This document shows, one piece after another, positions 53,805 through 62,976 of a stretch of DNA of 64,000 bases (its first letter is position 1; each line of letters starts with the position of its first letter). The position numbers and the translations under genes were made by a program. The notes beneath the pieces were generated by a model. That model was not told where the DNA came from. It saw nothing but the letters and a program-made list of their open reading frames with translations, and did no database searches. Source of the DNA: Salinibacillus xinjiangensis (lineage in GTDB: Bacteria > Bacillota > Bacilli > Bacillales > Alkalibacillaceae); assembly GCF_009649735.1 (NCBI RefSeq), contig NZ_WJNH01000010.1:37148-101147 (forward strand). The letters run 5' to 3'.

Positions 53805-53971
53805 AATCCTATTTTTTCAGCCCATTTTTTTGTTTGTTCTTTTTAATATTGATCCATTGATGGAGGAATAGCTTCATTATTTCTTTGTTGAGCAAGGTCA
53901 TAAACCCACTTTGCAACCTATTCTGAATTACGACCCGGACGTGTACTACCATTTATAATTCCTATTATCAC
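53805..53971 (-). pseudogene. N-terminal relic of an NADPH-dependent FMN reductase
   Basis: GTG at 53971, after AGGAGAAG, starts VIIGIINGSTRPGRNSE, then an in-frame TAG, VAKWVYDLAQQ, a gap, EAIPPSMDQY, a second stop and KEQTKKWAEKI. GSTRPGRN is the FMN-phosphate loop. The gene is broken by stops, a deletion and an inversion relative to its tail at 53610-53771. Confidence 0.75.
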
Positions 53972-54077
53972 TTTTAACTTCTCCTACTGCTAGTAAGTTT
54001 AAACATTTGATATTATAGCCACTTATATTCCACATATACCTTATACTTACATGTATTCTTACATAACCGTAACCTTA

Positions 54078-54240
54078 GTTGCACAGTAAGAGTCTAATAC
54101 GAAAAAACGATCACCTGAAAAGTGACCGCCTCTCCGCCTCTCCTCATTAGATTGTTTAATTACATGTATGGTTGTACTGCGCAATAAGTAGAACTGTGTT
54201 TTTCCGTCTTACTTATTCAACATTAGCCCCCCTTGCGGAG
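54078..54240. repeat. Composite hairpin repeat, complete copy with TTATTCAACATTAGCC tail
   Basis: GCACAGTAAGAGTCTAATAC, a decayed hairpin (CGATCACCTG/AGTGACCG), GTATGGTTGTACTGCGCAAT and CTTATTCAACATTAGCCCCC follow in order. The tail links this family to the CCGTTAGC spacers. Confidence 0.7.
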
Positions 54241-54456
54241 AATTGTTACAACATGTTCATAAAAAGTATGACTCTTAATTTTAAGTTTACCAAATTTAAT
54301 CGTCTTTTCACCATAATTACCCCAGAAAGGTAACGTGGGATAAATTTCTGCTTTATGTAGAATAACTTTATCTTGTCAAAATTAATTGACAATAACACAA
54401 ATTATCGATATACTCATGTCAAATAAAAATGACTAGTCAAAAAAGGTGGACTAAAT

Positions 54457-55071
54457 GTGAAGCAGAGCGTACTTATTCTTACACAACTGGAGCAACTGAA
54501 AGCGCTGAGTGATCCATTACGTGTAAAAATACTACATTTATTAATTGAAAAATCTTATTCTGGACAACAATTATCTCGGTTATTGGATGTACCCAGGCCA
54601 AAAATTCATTATCATTTAAAAGACCTTGAAAAGAACAATTTAATCTATTTAGTTAGTGAGTCAAAGAAACGAAATATGACTGAAAAACTCTATAAAGCAG
54701 TAGCAAGAAGTTTTATCCCAGCAAAAGATTTGCTGCCTTATCAAACCACTCAAAGTGAAAGTGGAAGGATTATGACGCTTACTGCATTAGACCGCACCAA
54801 AGAACGTGCCATGGAAGCTCCAGATGACGCTTTCATTACTGATTCTGAAGATCCTAAAGATTGGGATAAGATAGCCAGTCAATTAGAAGTACAAACAACC
54901 GAAGAAAAGTTTAGACATTGGGTTACAAAGTATCAAAAATTATTAGAGGAACTTCAGGAAATGACAGACAAAGGAAAAGACAGTAAATGGTATTACGTAT
55001 CCACCTTTGGATTTCAAATGAAGGACCCTTTTTTCAAGTCTAATGAAGACGAAGATGATAAGCATGATTAA
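54457..55071 (+). CDS. ArsR-like winged-helix regulator
   Basis: The 204-aa protein has an N-terminal ArsR/HTH_20 winged helix (LKALSDPLRVKILHLLIEKS; SGQQLSRLLDVPRPKIHYHL, residues about 13-50) and a helical C-terminal part (about 130-185) that may dimerise. GTG at 54457 follows AAAGGTGG. It overlaps the start of the following MFS gene by 17-29 bases, so the two form an operon and it may control that exporter. The effector is unknown. Confidence 0.8.
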   Translation: MKQSVLILTQLEQLKALSDPLRVKILHLLIEKSYSGQQLSRLLDVPRPKIHYHLKDLEKNNLIYLVSESKKRNMTEKLYKAVARSFIPAKDLLPYQTTQSESGRIMTLTALDRTKERAMEAPDDAFITDSEDPKDWDKIASQLEVQTTEEKFRHWVTKYQKLLEELQEMTDKGKDSKWYYVSTFGFQMKDPFFKSNEDEDDKHD

Positions 55072-56323
55072 ATGGCAAACGAAAATAAAAAAGGTTTTTC
55101 AACAGTTTACTGTATTAGTTTGGGCAATGCTGTTGTCAAACGTTGTATTTAATATTACACGTTTTATGGCAATGCCATTTATGGCCATCTATTTCAACGA
55201 AAAATTGAATCTTAATCCTTCAGAGGTCGGGATATTGATTGGGATCTCCCCGCTAAGCTCATTGATTTTCAGCATTCTTGGAGGAAGACTGGGAGATAAA
55301 TTCGGGGTTCACCGCATGTACTCGGTTGCTTTGATTGTACCCGCAGTTAGTCTAGTGGGTTATATAACTGTTCCAAACTATTATGCCATAGCAGTTTTTT
55401 CCGTATTTGCAGGAATAGGGTGGGCAATTTATAACGCGACCAGCAATGCCATTCTAGCTATACATGCACCAGGATCTCATACAGAGAAGATATTCAGCTA
55501 TAATTACTGGGGGATTAACTTGGGGGGTGCTCTGGGGCCGCTAATCGGCGTACTTATTATTGGAGGCGGAAATTATGAGATACCAATAGGACTTTTTGCT
55601 TTTGTATTACTATTAATTGCCGGAATAATGTTTTTTTTATTCAGAAAAACGAAAGCTATCTTACAAGATCGAAACAACATCGAAGAGAAAAAAGATATGG
55701 ATGTTAAAGGCTCTATTTACAAACAGTTATTTAAGGATCGTACATTAATATTAATGACCATAAGTTCTTTTCTAATTTATTTTATTGAAGCTCAGGATGA
55801 TACCAATTTCGCTCAATTTTTAAATGGTTCTTTTGAGAATGGGGTACAAATTTTCGGAACACTAGTCTCCATGATGACGGGGATTATTGTGATAGTTCAG
55901 CCAATCATGGCTCAGTACATTGATCGTATGAACAATAATGCAGCGTTTATATTCGGAAATGGTTTATACTTCGTTGGATTTTTATCTTTGCTTTTTCTAT
56001 ATAGCCAAACATGGTCATGGTATTTCGCATTTGCACTTATTACTCTTGGGGAAATTATTATAGCACCCAAAAAGCAGGCCATCATGGCCAGAAGTGCTCC
56101 ACGTCATTTAAAAGCAACTTATTTCTCCATCATCTATGCTGGCGGAAATCTTGCTTATGCCATAGGCCCTTGGTTCGGAGGATTACTATTAACGCATGTA
56201 GGTGTTAATTATCTCCTTCTGCTATTGATGGTTGTAACTGCATTTCAGTGTTATGTGTTAATAAAAGCTAACCGAACATATGAACGAGCTTCTAAATCCA
56301 AACAAACTATTAACGAAGCCTAA
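55043..56323 (+). CDS. MFS transporter, probable multidrug exporter
   Basis: This 426-aa protein has about twelve membrane helices, the loop 2-3 motif GGRLGDKFGVHRM (about 86-98) and ITLGEIIIAPKKQAIMAR in the second half. It fits the DHA1 drug-exporter type. Its first codons overlap the upstream regulator gene; ATG codons at 55043, 55055 and 55064 are possible and the true start is unsure. Substrate unknown. A terminator follows. Confidence 0.8.
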   Translation: MKTKMISMIKWQTKIKKVFQQFTVLVWAMLLSNVVFNITRFMAMPFMAIYFNEKLNLNPSEVGILIGISPLSSLIFSILGGRLGDKFGVHRMYSVALIVPAVSLVGYITVPNYYAIAVFSVFAGIGWAIYNATSNAILAIHAPGSHTEKIFSYNYWGINLGGALGPLIGVLIIGGGNYEIPIGLFAFVLLLIAGIMFFLFRKTKAILQDRNNIEEKKDMDVKGSIYKQLFKDRTLILMTISSFLIYFIEAQDDTNFAQFLNGSFENGVQIFGTLVSMMTGIIVIVQPIMAQYIDRMNNNAAFIFGNGLYFVGFLSLLFLYSQTWSWYFAFALITLGEIIIAPKKQAIMARSAPRHLKATYFSIIYAGGNLAYAIGPWFGGLLLTHVGVNYLLLLLMVVTAFQCYVLIKANRTYERASKSKQTINEA

Positions 56324-56338
56324 TGAAATGATGGTTCA

Positions 56339-56383
56339 GTTAACCCCGAAAAATTACTTAGCGTATGGTTTTCGGGGTAATTA
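56339..56383 (+). terminator. Terminator of the MFS gene
   Basis: TAACCCCGAAAA and TTTTCGGGGTAAT arms; moderate T content after the stem. Confidence 0.7.
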
Positions 56384-56502
56384 AGCTATATAAAACCTCT
56401 GTTATTTTCACGAAAAATTATTCCGTTAACTGGCCCGACTGTTGATAACCCGCCCGATAAAAAAACTTTTTACTTCAAGCACATTATTTCATATACAAAG
56501 TT

Positions 56503-56582
56503 ATTTGTTGCACAGTAATAGTCTACTACGTCATATAATAGGTTGTTTCAGTTACCCCTGAAACAGCCTATTACTTGTTATA
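56503..56582. repeat. Composite hairpin repeat fragment
   Basis: GTTGCACAGTAATAGTCTAC (left box) is followed by the hairpin AATAGGTTGTTTCAG/CTGAAACAGCCTATT. Confidence 0.65.
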
Positions 56583-56686
56583 CAATTACAACTCTATTAA
56601 TGTTCAGTATCTATTTGGTTTCCAGTAATAAAAGTTACAGAGAATAATTATGAATAAGAAATTCTTCAGCAAGCTATGTAAATCAT

Positions 56687-58735
56687 TCACAAGTTACGCC
56701 AAGCACTTATCCCATGTTTCTCCCAAACCTGTTGTAACCGACCTGCTGGAAGTGGACGGCTATAGAAATAACCTTGTGCGATGACCTGATACTCTTTCAA
56801 AAGTTCTTTTTGCTCCCTTGTTTCCACGCCTTCAATAATGACTTGAGTATTAAGATCTTTCCCTAACCTAATAATCGCAATCAACAGACACATCATACGA
56901 TCATTCTCTGAAACATCATTAATCATCGATTTATCAATTTTCAAAGTATCAATTTCAACACTTTTCATGACGTTCAAGGATGAATACCCCGTGCCAAAAT
57001 CGTCGATTGCAACTTTCACGCCCAATTCCTTCAACTCTTGGATCAGCTGTGACGCTCCCTCTACATCTAACATTACACTTTCTGTAATCTCTATTTCAAG
57101 GTCACTTGGCTGAACCTTTTCTTCTTCGACAATTGCCCTTACTTTCGATGGGAAATGTTTATCTTTGAATTGCCTTGCCGAAACATTCACAGAAACCCTT
57201 ACTTTCGGGAGTTCTTGTTTCTCCCACTTTTTGATTTGACGGCACGCCTCTCTTAATACCCATTCCCCAATTGAAAGAATCAATCCCGTCTCTTCAGCAA
57301 TAGGAATAAATTCATCAGGAGTTACAGCACCAAAAGCTGGATTCCACCGAAGCAGGGCTTCCATTCCAGTAATATTATCAGTAACTACGTCCACTTGTGG
57401 TTGATAGACGAGTGAGAGCTCATCCTGTTCGATGGCATCACGTAGAGCCCATTCAATTTGTTGTTTGCGTGTGATCTTTTTATGTAATTCCTTTGTGTAG
57501 AACTGATAGTTGTTCTTTCCTATCTTTTTGGCTAACAGCATGGCTTGATTCGATTGCCTAATTAGGTCATCAACGCTACTATCAGCTGTGTCCATCAAAC
57601 TAATTCCAATACTAATTGTAACGACCACTTCATGTTCTTGTAGAAGTACTGGCTGGTTCATTTTATTAATAAACTGTTTTGCAAGCTGAGTAATTTCCTC
57701 TTCTTTTACATTCTGAGTAATGACGATAAACTCATCTCCGCCAACCCTGGAAATGGAATCCTTACTCCGCACACACTTTTTAAGACGACTTGAAATCAGA
57801 CTGAGAGCCTGATCTCCTATTTGGTGTCCAAACAGGTCATTAATTTCCTTAAAATTATCGACATCAATAGTCAGAATGGCCAACATTTGTTTTGGTGTAT
57901 TCGTTATTACGTTTGTTATTTCCGTATAAAACCAATTACGGTTTGGAAGACCAGTGATTTGATCTGTATATGCTAACTCATTGATCCTCTTGCGGCTCTG
58001 TTTGATCTCTGTGACATCTCTAGCAATCGAGAAAGCACCTGCTATTTCCCCATGTTTTCTGATTGGAACAGCACTCACATCTAAATCAAAAACATTTCCG
58101 TTCTTATCCGTCATGATCTGCTCCACGCGAATAGAGGATCCACTTTTAATCTTTTCGAAGTCATCATGAGCCTTTTCTGTGTCTTTGGTTATAAGAGAAG
58201 AAAAAGGCATGTTAAGTAGTTCAGATTTAGAAAAGCCCGTAAGTTCTTCTGCCTTTTTGTTTCCATCCTTATAATATCCATCTAAATCTAGTTCAACTAC
58301 AGCATCTAGATTATGTTCGAACAATGAACGGTATTTCTCTTCATTTTCTTCAAGTAAACGGTATGCTTCTTTTTCTTTGGATAGATCTTTTGCAATAACG
58401 TAAACGCCAGAAATATCCCCGTCTACAACAATTGGGATACTTGTGATATGCAGAGGAATTTTATCCCCGTTTTTACGAATACAAACTGTCTCGAAATATT
58501 GAATATTTCCGTCCAAAACCAAATTAAACCTTTCGTTCGCCAAATCGATATACTGAGAATCTATTAAAGTATGATAAGTCATTCTGGTAAGTTCTTCTTT
58601 GGAGTAACCTAAAATGCTTCTCAGAACCGGATTAATATCAATTAGAACACCATTACGATCTAAGGAACAAATGCCATCTGGGCTATATTTAAATAGTGAT
58701 CGGTACAGCTGTGGATTCTTTTCCAACTTTTTCAT
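56687..58735 (-). CDS. PAS-PAS-GGDEF-EAL protein (c-di-GMP synthesis/breakdown)
   Basis: The 682-aa soluble protein has two PAS domains (about 10-130 and 135-250), a GGDEF domain (about 250-415, intact RVGGDEFIVI) and an EAL domain (about 425-670) with MEALLRW, the second glutamate in ITESVMLD, DDFGTGYSSL and EGVET. Both active-site sets look intact, so it may make or break c-di-GMP; one activity may dominate. The PAS domains presumably sense redox state or a ligand, unknown. Its start lies 15 bases after the stop of the next PAS-GGDEF gene; GGAGTTG precedes the ATG. Confidence 0.9.
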   Translation of the reverse strand: MKKLEKNPQLYRSLFKYSPDGICSLDRNGVLIDINPVLRSILGYSKEELTRMTYHTLIDSQYIDLANERFNLVLDGNIQYFETVCIRKNGDKIPLHITSIPIVVDGDISGVYVIAKDLSKEKEAYRLLEENEEKYRSLFEHNLDAVVELDLDGYYKDGNKKAEELTGFSKSELLNMPFSSLITKDTEKAHDDFEKIKSGSSIRVEQIMTDKNGNVFDLDVSAVPIRKHGEIAGAFSIARDVTEIKQSRKRINELAYTDQITGLPNRNWFYTEITNVITNTPKQMLAILTIDVDNFKEINDLFGHQIGDQALSLISSRLKKCVRSKDSISRVGGDEFIVITQNVKEEEITQLAKQFINKMNQPVLLQEHEVVVTISIGISLMDTADSSVDDLIRQSNQAMLLAKKIGKNNYQFYTKELHKKITRKQQIEWALRDAIEQDELSLVYQPQVDVVTDNITGMEALLRWNPAFGAVTPDEFIPIAEETGLILSIGEWVLREACRQIKKWEKQELPKVRVSVNVSARQFKDKHFPSKVRAIVEEEKVQPSDLEIEITESVMLDVEGASQLIQELKELGVKVAIDDFGTGYSSLNVMKSVEIDTLKIDKSMINDVSENDRMMCLLIAIIRLGKDLNTQVIIEGVETREQKELLKEYQVIAQGYFYSRPLPAGRLQQVWEKHGISAWRNL

Positions 58736-58749
58736 ACTTTTTTCAACTC

Positions 58750-60792
58750 CTACTTATAAAACCTATAATGGCTATGATCTAATTCTTTGGCCTCATATAA
58801 GGCTGTGTCTGCGTATTTTATCAGATGATTTTTATGGATGGAGTGGTCAGGATAAATTGAAATACCAATCCCAGCCCCTAGCTTTATTTCGTGGTTCTTG
58901 TAATATAACGGCCGATCAAGAGATTTGATGATTCGATCTGCTACTTCTTCTACAATGTCAATGGAGTCAATTTCAGGTATGATAACGGCCATTTCATCCC
59001 CACCAAACCGTGCAACTGTGTCGGTTGGACGCAGGCAACTTTTTATTCGATTCGCTAGTTCTTTGATGACAGCATCCCCAGCATCGTGACCAAAGGTATC
59101 ATTAACTTGTTTAAAATCACGCCCATCTAACATCATAACGGCAACCTTCTTTTGAGATCGATTGGCTTGATGAATGGCCATATCTAATTTGTCATCAAAT
59201 GTACGTCGGTTTGGTAATCCGGTTAAGAAATCATAAAAAGCCATTTTTGCTAGTTCACCTTGAAATTTTTTTCGATCGGTAATGTCACGTGCAATGGTAA
59301 CAAATTGTTTGACTTCTCCATCCTCCACAATGGCAGTTGTTGTTGCTTCCAACCAAACCCAGTGACCTTCTTCATGAAGCGTCCGATACTCGATTGAGGT
59401 TGGTTTATTTTCTTTCACTAGATCTTTAAACTCCTTCTCAAGTACTGGTTTATCTTCTGGATGAATATGTGTGGTAAATGGTTGTCCAACATATTCTGAG
59501 TGATGGAAGCCAAGCAATTTCTCATTGGATGGGGATACATACTCTACCATTCCAGACGGATTAATCAACTTAACAATATCAAAAACATTCTCCGTTATTA
59601 ACCGAAACTTCTCTTCACTCTTTTGTAATTTTCGTTCTGCTTTTATACGGTCGGTTACATTTTTAAAAAATGCAGTGGCCCCAACAATTTGACCCTTTTC
59701 ATCTCTTACTGGTGTATAAGAAGCAATAATATCTAATTGTTCACCACTCTTTGTAGTTCTTTTCGTTTCATAATTCACGATTGGTTTACCCTCAAGGATT
59801 TTACTTTCAATAAACATAAGTTCAGACTTCATATCTGATGGGATGATTAAGTGATCGTTCTCGACAACTTCATTTTCGGTATACCCAAGTAATTTTTCAA
59901 ATGCAGGATTAACCTTTAATATTTTACCGTTCGAGAATAAGAATATGGGATCAACGGAATAATTCCAAAACATTTCTAGTTCTTCTTTTGTTTCAATTAA
60001 CTGCTCTTGATCACGTTTCTGTTGGGTTATATCTTTAGCCACCTCGTGTATAACGACCACCTGTTCGTCCACTATGATGGGAATACACATAACAGACACA
60101 TCAATTCGGTGACCCATTTTATGTTTTAATCTAATTTCATATCGTTGTGCTTCCTTATTGATGATTGTCTTATTAAAATGATTAAGGGTTTTTTCTAAAT
60201 CTTCAGGTTCAACAAAACCGACAAAAGATTTGCCTAACAACTCTTCCATGGAATAACCAGTCATTTCCTCTCTAGTCTTGTTGCCACTCATGTAATCTCC
60301 CTTTAAATCGAGAGAAATTATGGCATCAGGATGGTTGTCAAACAGCGACTTGTATCTTTGCTCACTCTCGATTAATTTTCTTTTTGTTTCTTTTAATTCC
60401 ATTTCTTTGCGTCGGCGATCCGTAACGTCTCTAACTATCGCCAATACATATCTAGCATATCCATCCTTCGTTAAAATAGGATTAAGAGAGGTTTCTCCTA
60501 TAAATGTTCCATTGTGCGTTTCAAATTCCGCCGATTCTTGTCTATCTATAACTTTCTTGTACTCTGGAATTAATATTTCGCTGAGCTTCTTTGGAACAAC
60601 ATCCTCGATCACCCTACCTACAATTTCATCTATATTTAAAACCCTTGCCGCTGTTTTATTAACATAGACATAGCGAAAAGAATCCCCATCTACCTCCATC
60701 AAAAACACTAGATCGTTTATCGAGTCAAAAATGTCTGTGAATACACTAATATCCCGACCAACACTATCTAAAAAGCGCTTCATCCTCGTCAT
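58750..60792 (-). CDS. Four-PAS-GGDEF protein (probable diguanylate cyclase)
   Basis: This 680-aa soluble protein has four PAS domains (about 20-135, 145-265, 275-390, 395-515), each closing with a DxT[DQ]xK/R-type linker (RDVTDRRRKE, KDITQQKRD, KNVTDRIKAE, RDITDRKKF), and a C-terminal GGDEF domain (about 520-680). The signature reads RFGGDEMAVI, that is GGDEM: the last position differs from the usual Phe. The catalytic GGDE is kept, so activity is possible. It is first in a two-gene operon with the GGDEF-EAL protein. GGAAGGAG precedes the ATG. Confidence 0.88.
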   Translation of the reverse strand: MTRMKRFLDSVGRDISVFTDIFDSINDLVFLMEVDGDSFRYVYVNKTAARVLNIDEIVGRVIEDVVPKKLSEILIPEYKKVIDRQESAEFETHNGTFIGETSLNPILTKDGYARYVLAIVRDVTDRRRKEMELKETKRKLIESEQRYKSLFDNHPDAIISLDLKGDYMSGNKTREEMTGYSMEELLGKSFVGFVEPEDLEKTLNHFNKTIINKEAQRYEIRLKHKMGHRIDVSVMCIPIIVDEQVVVIHEVAKDITQQKRDQEQLIETKEELEMFWNYSVDPIFLFSNGKILKVNPAFEKLLGYTENEVVENDHLIIPSDMKSELMFIESKILEGKPIVNYETKRTTKSGEQLDIIASYTPVRDEKGQIVGATAFFKNVTDRIKAERKLQKSEEKFRLITENVFDIVKLINPSGMVEYVSPSNEKLLGFHHSEYVGQPFTTHIHPEDKPVLEKEFKDLVKENKPTSIEYRTLHEEGHWVWLEATTTAIVEDGEVKQFVTIARDITDRKKFQGELAKMAFYDFLTGLPNRRTFDDKLDMAIHQANRSQKKVAVMMLDGRDFKQVNDTFGHDAGDAVIKELANRIKSCLRPTDTVARFGGDEMAVIIPEIDSIDIVEEVADRIIKSLDRPLYYKNHEIKLGAGIGISIYPDHSIHKNHLIKYADTALYEAKELDHSHYRFYK

Positions 60793-61296
60793 TATCTCCT
60801 TCCAGTTTATTACACCACTGTATATAATAATCGCTTTTTAAGAAGGCCACTCCGAGTGAGTGGCCTTCTTATTTGTATCATATTTTTAAGTTGTCATATT
60901 CTTATCAATTTAAGACTTTTCACCTGACTTTATCATTTCGGAGAGTTCTTCTTCGATAAGTTTGCTTTCACCAAAAACTGATACTTTGTATGTAGTACAA
61001 TTATACCACAAAAACAGAAATTCCAAGTGATTTCGACAAAATTTAACAATAATTCCACATGTGTGTTGATCACCGCTTAAACTGCAAGAGCTGAAACCTA
61101 TCAAAATAGCAAAATACTTCATGAATAAGCACCCAAACCTAGAATTTCAAGTCTGATACTTCCAATCCCCACCCCTAAACTCCAAGTTTCACCCCTCAAA
61201 CTTCACATTCCCCTCCATGACGCCCTCCAAATTCTCCCTTAAACTAACCCTACCGCGGAAAACCAAATAAAGGCGCCTTTATAGAAAGAGGCTATT
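60793..61296. other. Intergenic region with a hairpin
   Basis: AAGAAGGCCACTC/GAGTGGCCTTCTT forms a strong hairpin at 60839-60870. A minus-strand frame at 60910-61122 is not convincing. No gene is called. Confidence 0.4.
60839..60870. terminator. Strong hairpin, possible terminator
   Basis: Arms GAAGGCCACTC and GAGTGGCCTTC with a 5-base loop; short T/A runs on both sides. No gene clearly ends at it. Confidence 0.5.
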
Positions 61297-61797
61297 GTGG
61301 TAGAAACCAGTGATTTTCAAGAGGTCATCAACGACCATGAACGGATCATCTATCATCTCATTCAAAAGTATGGGATTCGTGATCCACAGGGGGAGTTTTA
61401 TCAGGAAGGGTTGTTTGCGCTTTGGAGGGCTTATGAGACGTATGAGGAAAAACAAGGGAAGTTCTCGAGCTATGCGTACTTTTTGATTCAAAAGGCTTTG
61501 CTCAGCCTGATTCGGGCGCGGAATCATCAGAAGGAAAAGGATGAAGTGTACCGGGCGCATCAAACAATCGACATGAGCCAGGTGTCAGCGACGCTTGAGA
61601 TGGGCTTTGATCCATACCTGTACGACCAGATCAAAGAAGTGCTTACGGATAATGAAATGAAGTGGTTTACGCTGTTTATTTTTGAGGATTTAACGATTAA
61701 AAAGATTGCGAATAAAGAGCAGGTTACGAAGGATGCCGTGAAAAACTGGGGGCGGCGGGCGAAAGGGAAAATTAAAAAACTACTAATAAATGATTAA
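61297..61797 (+). CDS. Sigma-70-family RNA polymerase sigma factor
   Basis: The 166-aa protein has region 2 (EFYQEGLFALWRAYETYEE, FSSYAYFLIQKALLSLIRA, about 30-75) and a C-terminal region 4-like helix-turn-helix (DLTIKKIANKEQVTKDAVKN, about 128-150). It is a small SigH/ECF-like factor without an obvious anti-sigma partner. GTG at 61297 follows GAAAGAGG. A terminator ends it. It opens a cluster with a double-Xre protein, a ComK-like protein and a DnaD-like gene. Confidence 0.82.
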   Translation: MVETSDFQEVINDHERIIYHLIQKYGIRDPQGEFYQEGLFALWRAYETYEEKQGKFSSYAYFLIQKALLSLIRARNHQKEKDEVYRAHQTIDMSQVSATLEMGFDPYLYDQIKEVLTDNEMKWFTLFIFEDLTIKKIANKEQVTKDAVKNWGRRAKGKIKKLLIND

Positions 61798-61825
61798 GGA
61801 GCGACGCAAATGTCGCTCCTTTTTC
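61798..61825 (+). terminator. Terminator of the sigma-factor gene
   Basis: GGAGCGAC and GTCGCTCC arms followed by TTTTT. Confidence 0.88.
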
Positions 61826-61936
61826 TATTATGCAAAATTTTTTCACGTCATTTACCAAATAATGGAATTAATTGACTGATAGACCGTTCCCAGTCTTTGT
61901 CTCCATTCGGATAATTAGGAAAAAAGGGAGATTATC

Positions 61937-62386
61937 TTGGAAGATAAGGACTTAAAAATCATTGTTGGTAGATATCTTCGTAGAAAGAGATTGCATGTTT
62001 CAGGTGACCATTCTAGAGTGGAAATCGCCTATCTGGCAGAGCTTAATGAAGATTATCTCGCTGAAATGGAACGTGGGGAGAAGCTTCCTACTGTCCAGAC
62101 CCTCATAAAGCTTTCCCAACCATTACATATCCCCTGGGAGTTCGTCGATTCCCTAACAAAGGATGACAATATAAAGAAGGCTCTCGGAAACTATCTCCGT
62201 GGAAAACGATACGAAAAGGGTTATAACCTCAAGCAGCTGTCACAACTAGCTAGTGTAGACGATAGTTACCTCAGTAGAATTGAGAATGGCAAAAGTCTTC
62301 CTTCACTTAAAATACTGGTTAATCTATCAAATCACATCCACATCCCATGGGAATTACTAGATGAGATCAAACGGAAAATCGAATAA
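61937..62386 (+). CDS. Tandem Xre-type helix-turn-helix protein
   Basis: This 149-aa protein consists of two similar HTH_3 domains (about 5-70 and 78-145). The second is canonical (LRGKRYEKGYNLKQLSQLAS, DDSYLSRIENGKSLPSLKIL); the first is a diverged copy (EIAYLAELNEDYLAEMERGE). Both end with the near-identical string HIPWEFVDSL or HIPWELLDEI, so it arose by internal duplication. No effector domain is present. TTG at 61937 follows AGGGAG by 7 bases. DNA target unknown; the neighbouring comK-like and sigma genes are candidates. Confidence 0.8.
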   Translation: MEDKDLKIIVGRYLRRKRLHVSGDHSRVEIAYLAELNEDYLAEMERGEKLPTVQTLIKLSQPLHIPWEFVDSLTKDDNIKKALGNYLRGKRYEKGYNLKQLSQLASVDDSYLSRIENGKSLPSLKILVNLSNHIHIPWELLDEIKRKIE

Positions 62387-62442
62387 GCCTCCTCCCTCTC
62401 CCCCATTCTCCCCATTGATAACCCCAAGAGGAGTGTCCACAT

Positions 62443-62946
62443 TTGAAAAAAATCTTAAACGACTACTTCATCAACGAATCCACCCTTGCCTTACTGCCTG
62501 CCACCCATCACGAGTATGACACCATCGTGCTCGTGCAAGACCAAAAGCTGTATGTAAGGAAAACGCCCCTCCAGCTCATAAAAAAAGCATGCCTCGAGGC
62601 TGGATCATCCTTTAATGGCAGACGTGAAGCTGTGATTTATCAGACCTCATTTTTCAATAAAGTGCCTATCCCTATCTTACCCAGCCGCGACATTTACGCC
62701 TTCCCGACTCACTCTCCAAGCGACTTCCAGTGTCAATGGATCTTCTACAACCATGTGCAGTCTATTAAGACAAATCGCTCCCCATCTAAACCATCTGTAA
62801 AATCGATAATCATTTTCAAAAATGAGCATCAACTTTCCATGCGCGAATCCTATTATTTATTAGAAAAACAAATGCAGCGAACGGCTATCTGTATTCTGCA
62901 GCATAGGTCTTTCCTGGACTCGCTATTTACTAAACAAATGTATTAA
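62443..62946 (+). CDS. ComK-family protein (competence transcription factor-like)
   Basis: The 167-aa protein matches ComK over most of its length: VQDQKLYVRKTPLQLIKKAC, GSSFNGRREAVIYQTSFFNK, PILPSRDIYAFPTHSPSDFQ and CQWIFYNHV. ComK activates DNA-uptake genes in B. subtilis. This copy is somewhat short (192 aa in B. subtilis) and diverged at the C-terminus, so it may be a second ComK. TTG at 62443 follows AGAGGAG. It lies among a sigma factor, an Xre protein and a replication-gene relic, which is not the usual comK context. Confidence 0.8.
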   Translation: MKKILNDYFINESTLALLPATHHEYDTIVLVQDQKLYVRKTPLQLIKKACLEAGSSFNGRREAVIYQTSFFNKVPIPILPSRDIYAFPTHSPSDFQCQWIFYNHVQSIKTNRSPSKPSVKSIIIFKNEHQLSMRESYYLLEKQMQRTAICILQHRSFLDSLFTKQMY

Positions 62947-62976
62947 ACAAAATTAACCCCCGAGAGGAAGTTATCA

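Noticed and set aside
53393..54456. Toxin-antitoxin or other small-gene pair
   Set aside because: The two short frames are the halves of one broken FMN reductase, not a pair of genes.
60910..61122. 70-codon minus-strand frame
   Set aside because: No ribosome site, Cys/Phe-rich unnatural start, and it crosses a promoter-like AT-rich stretch.
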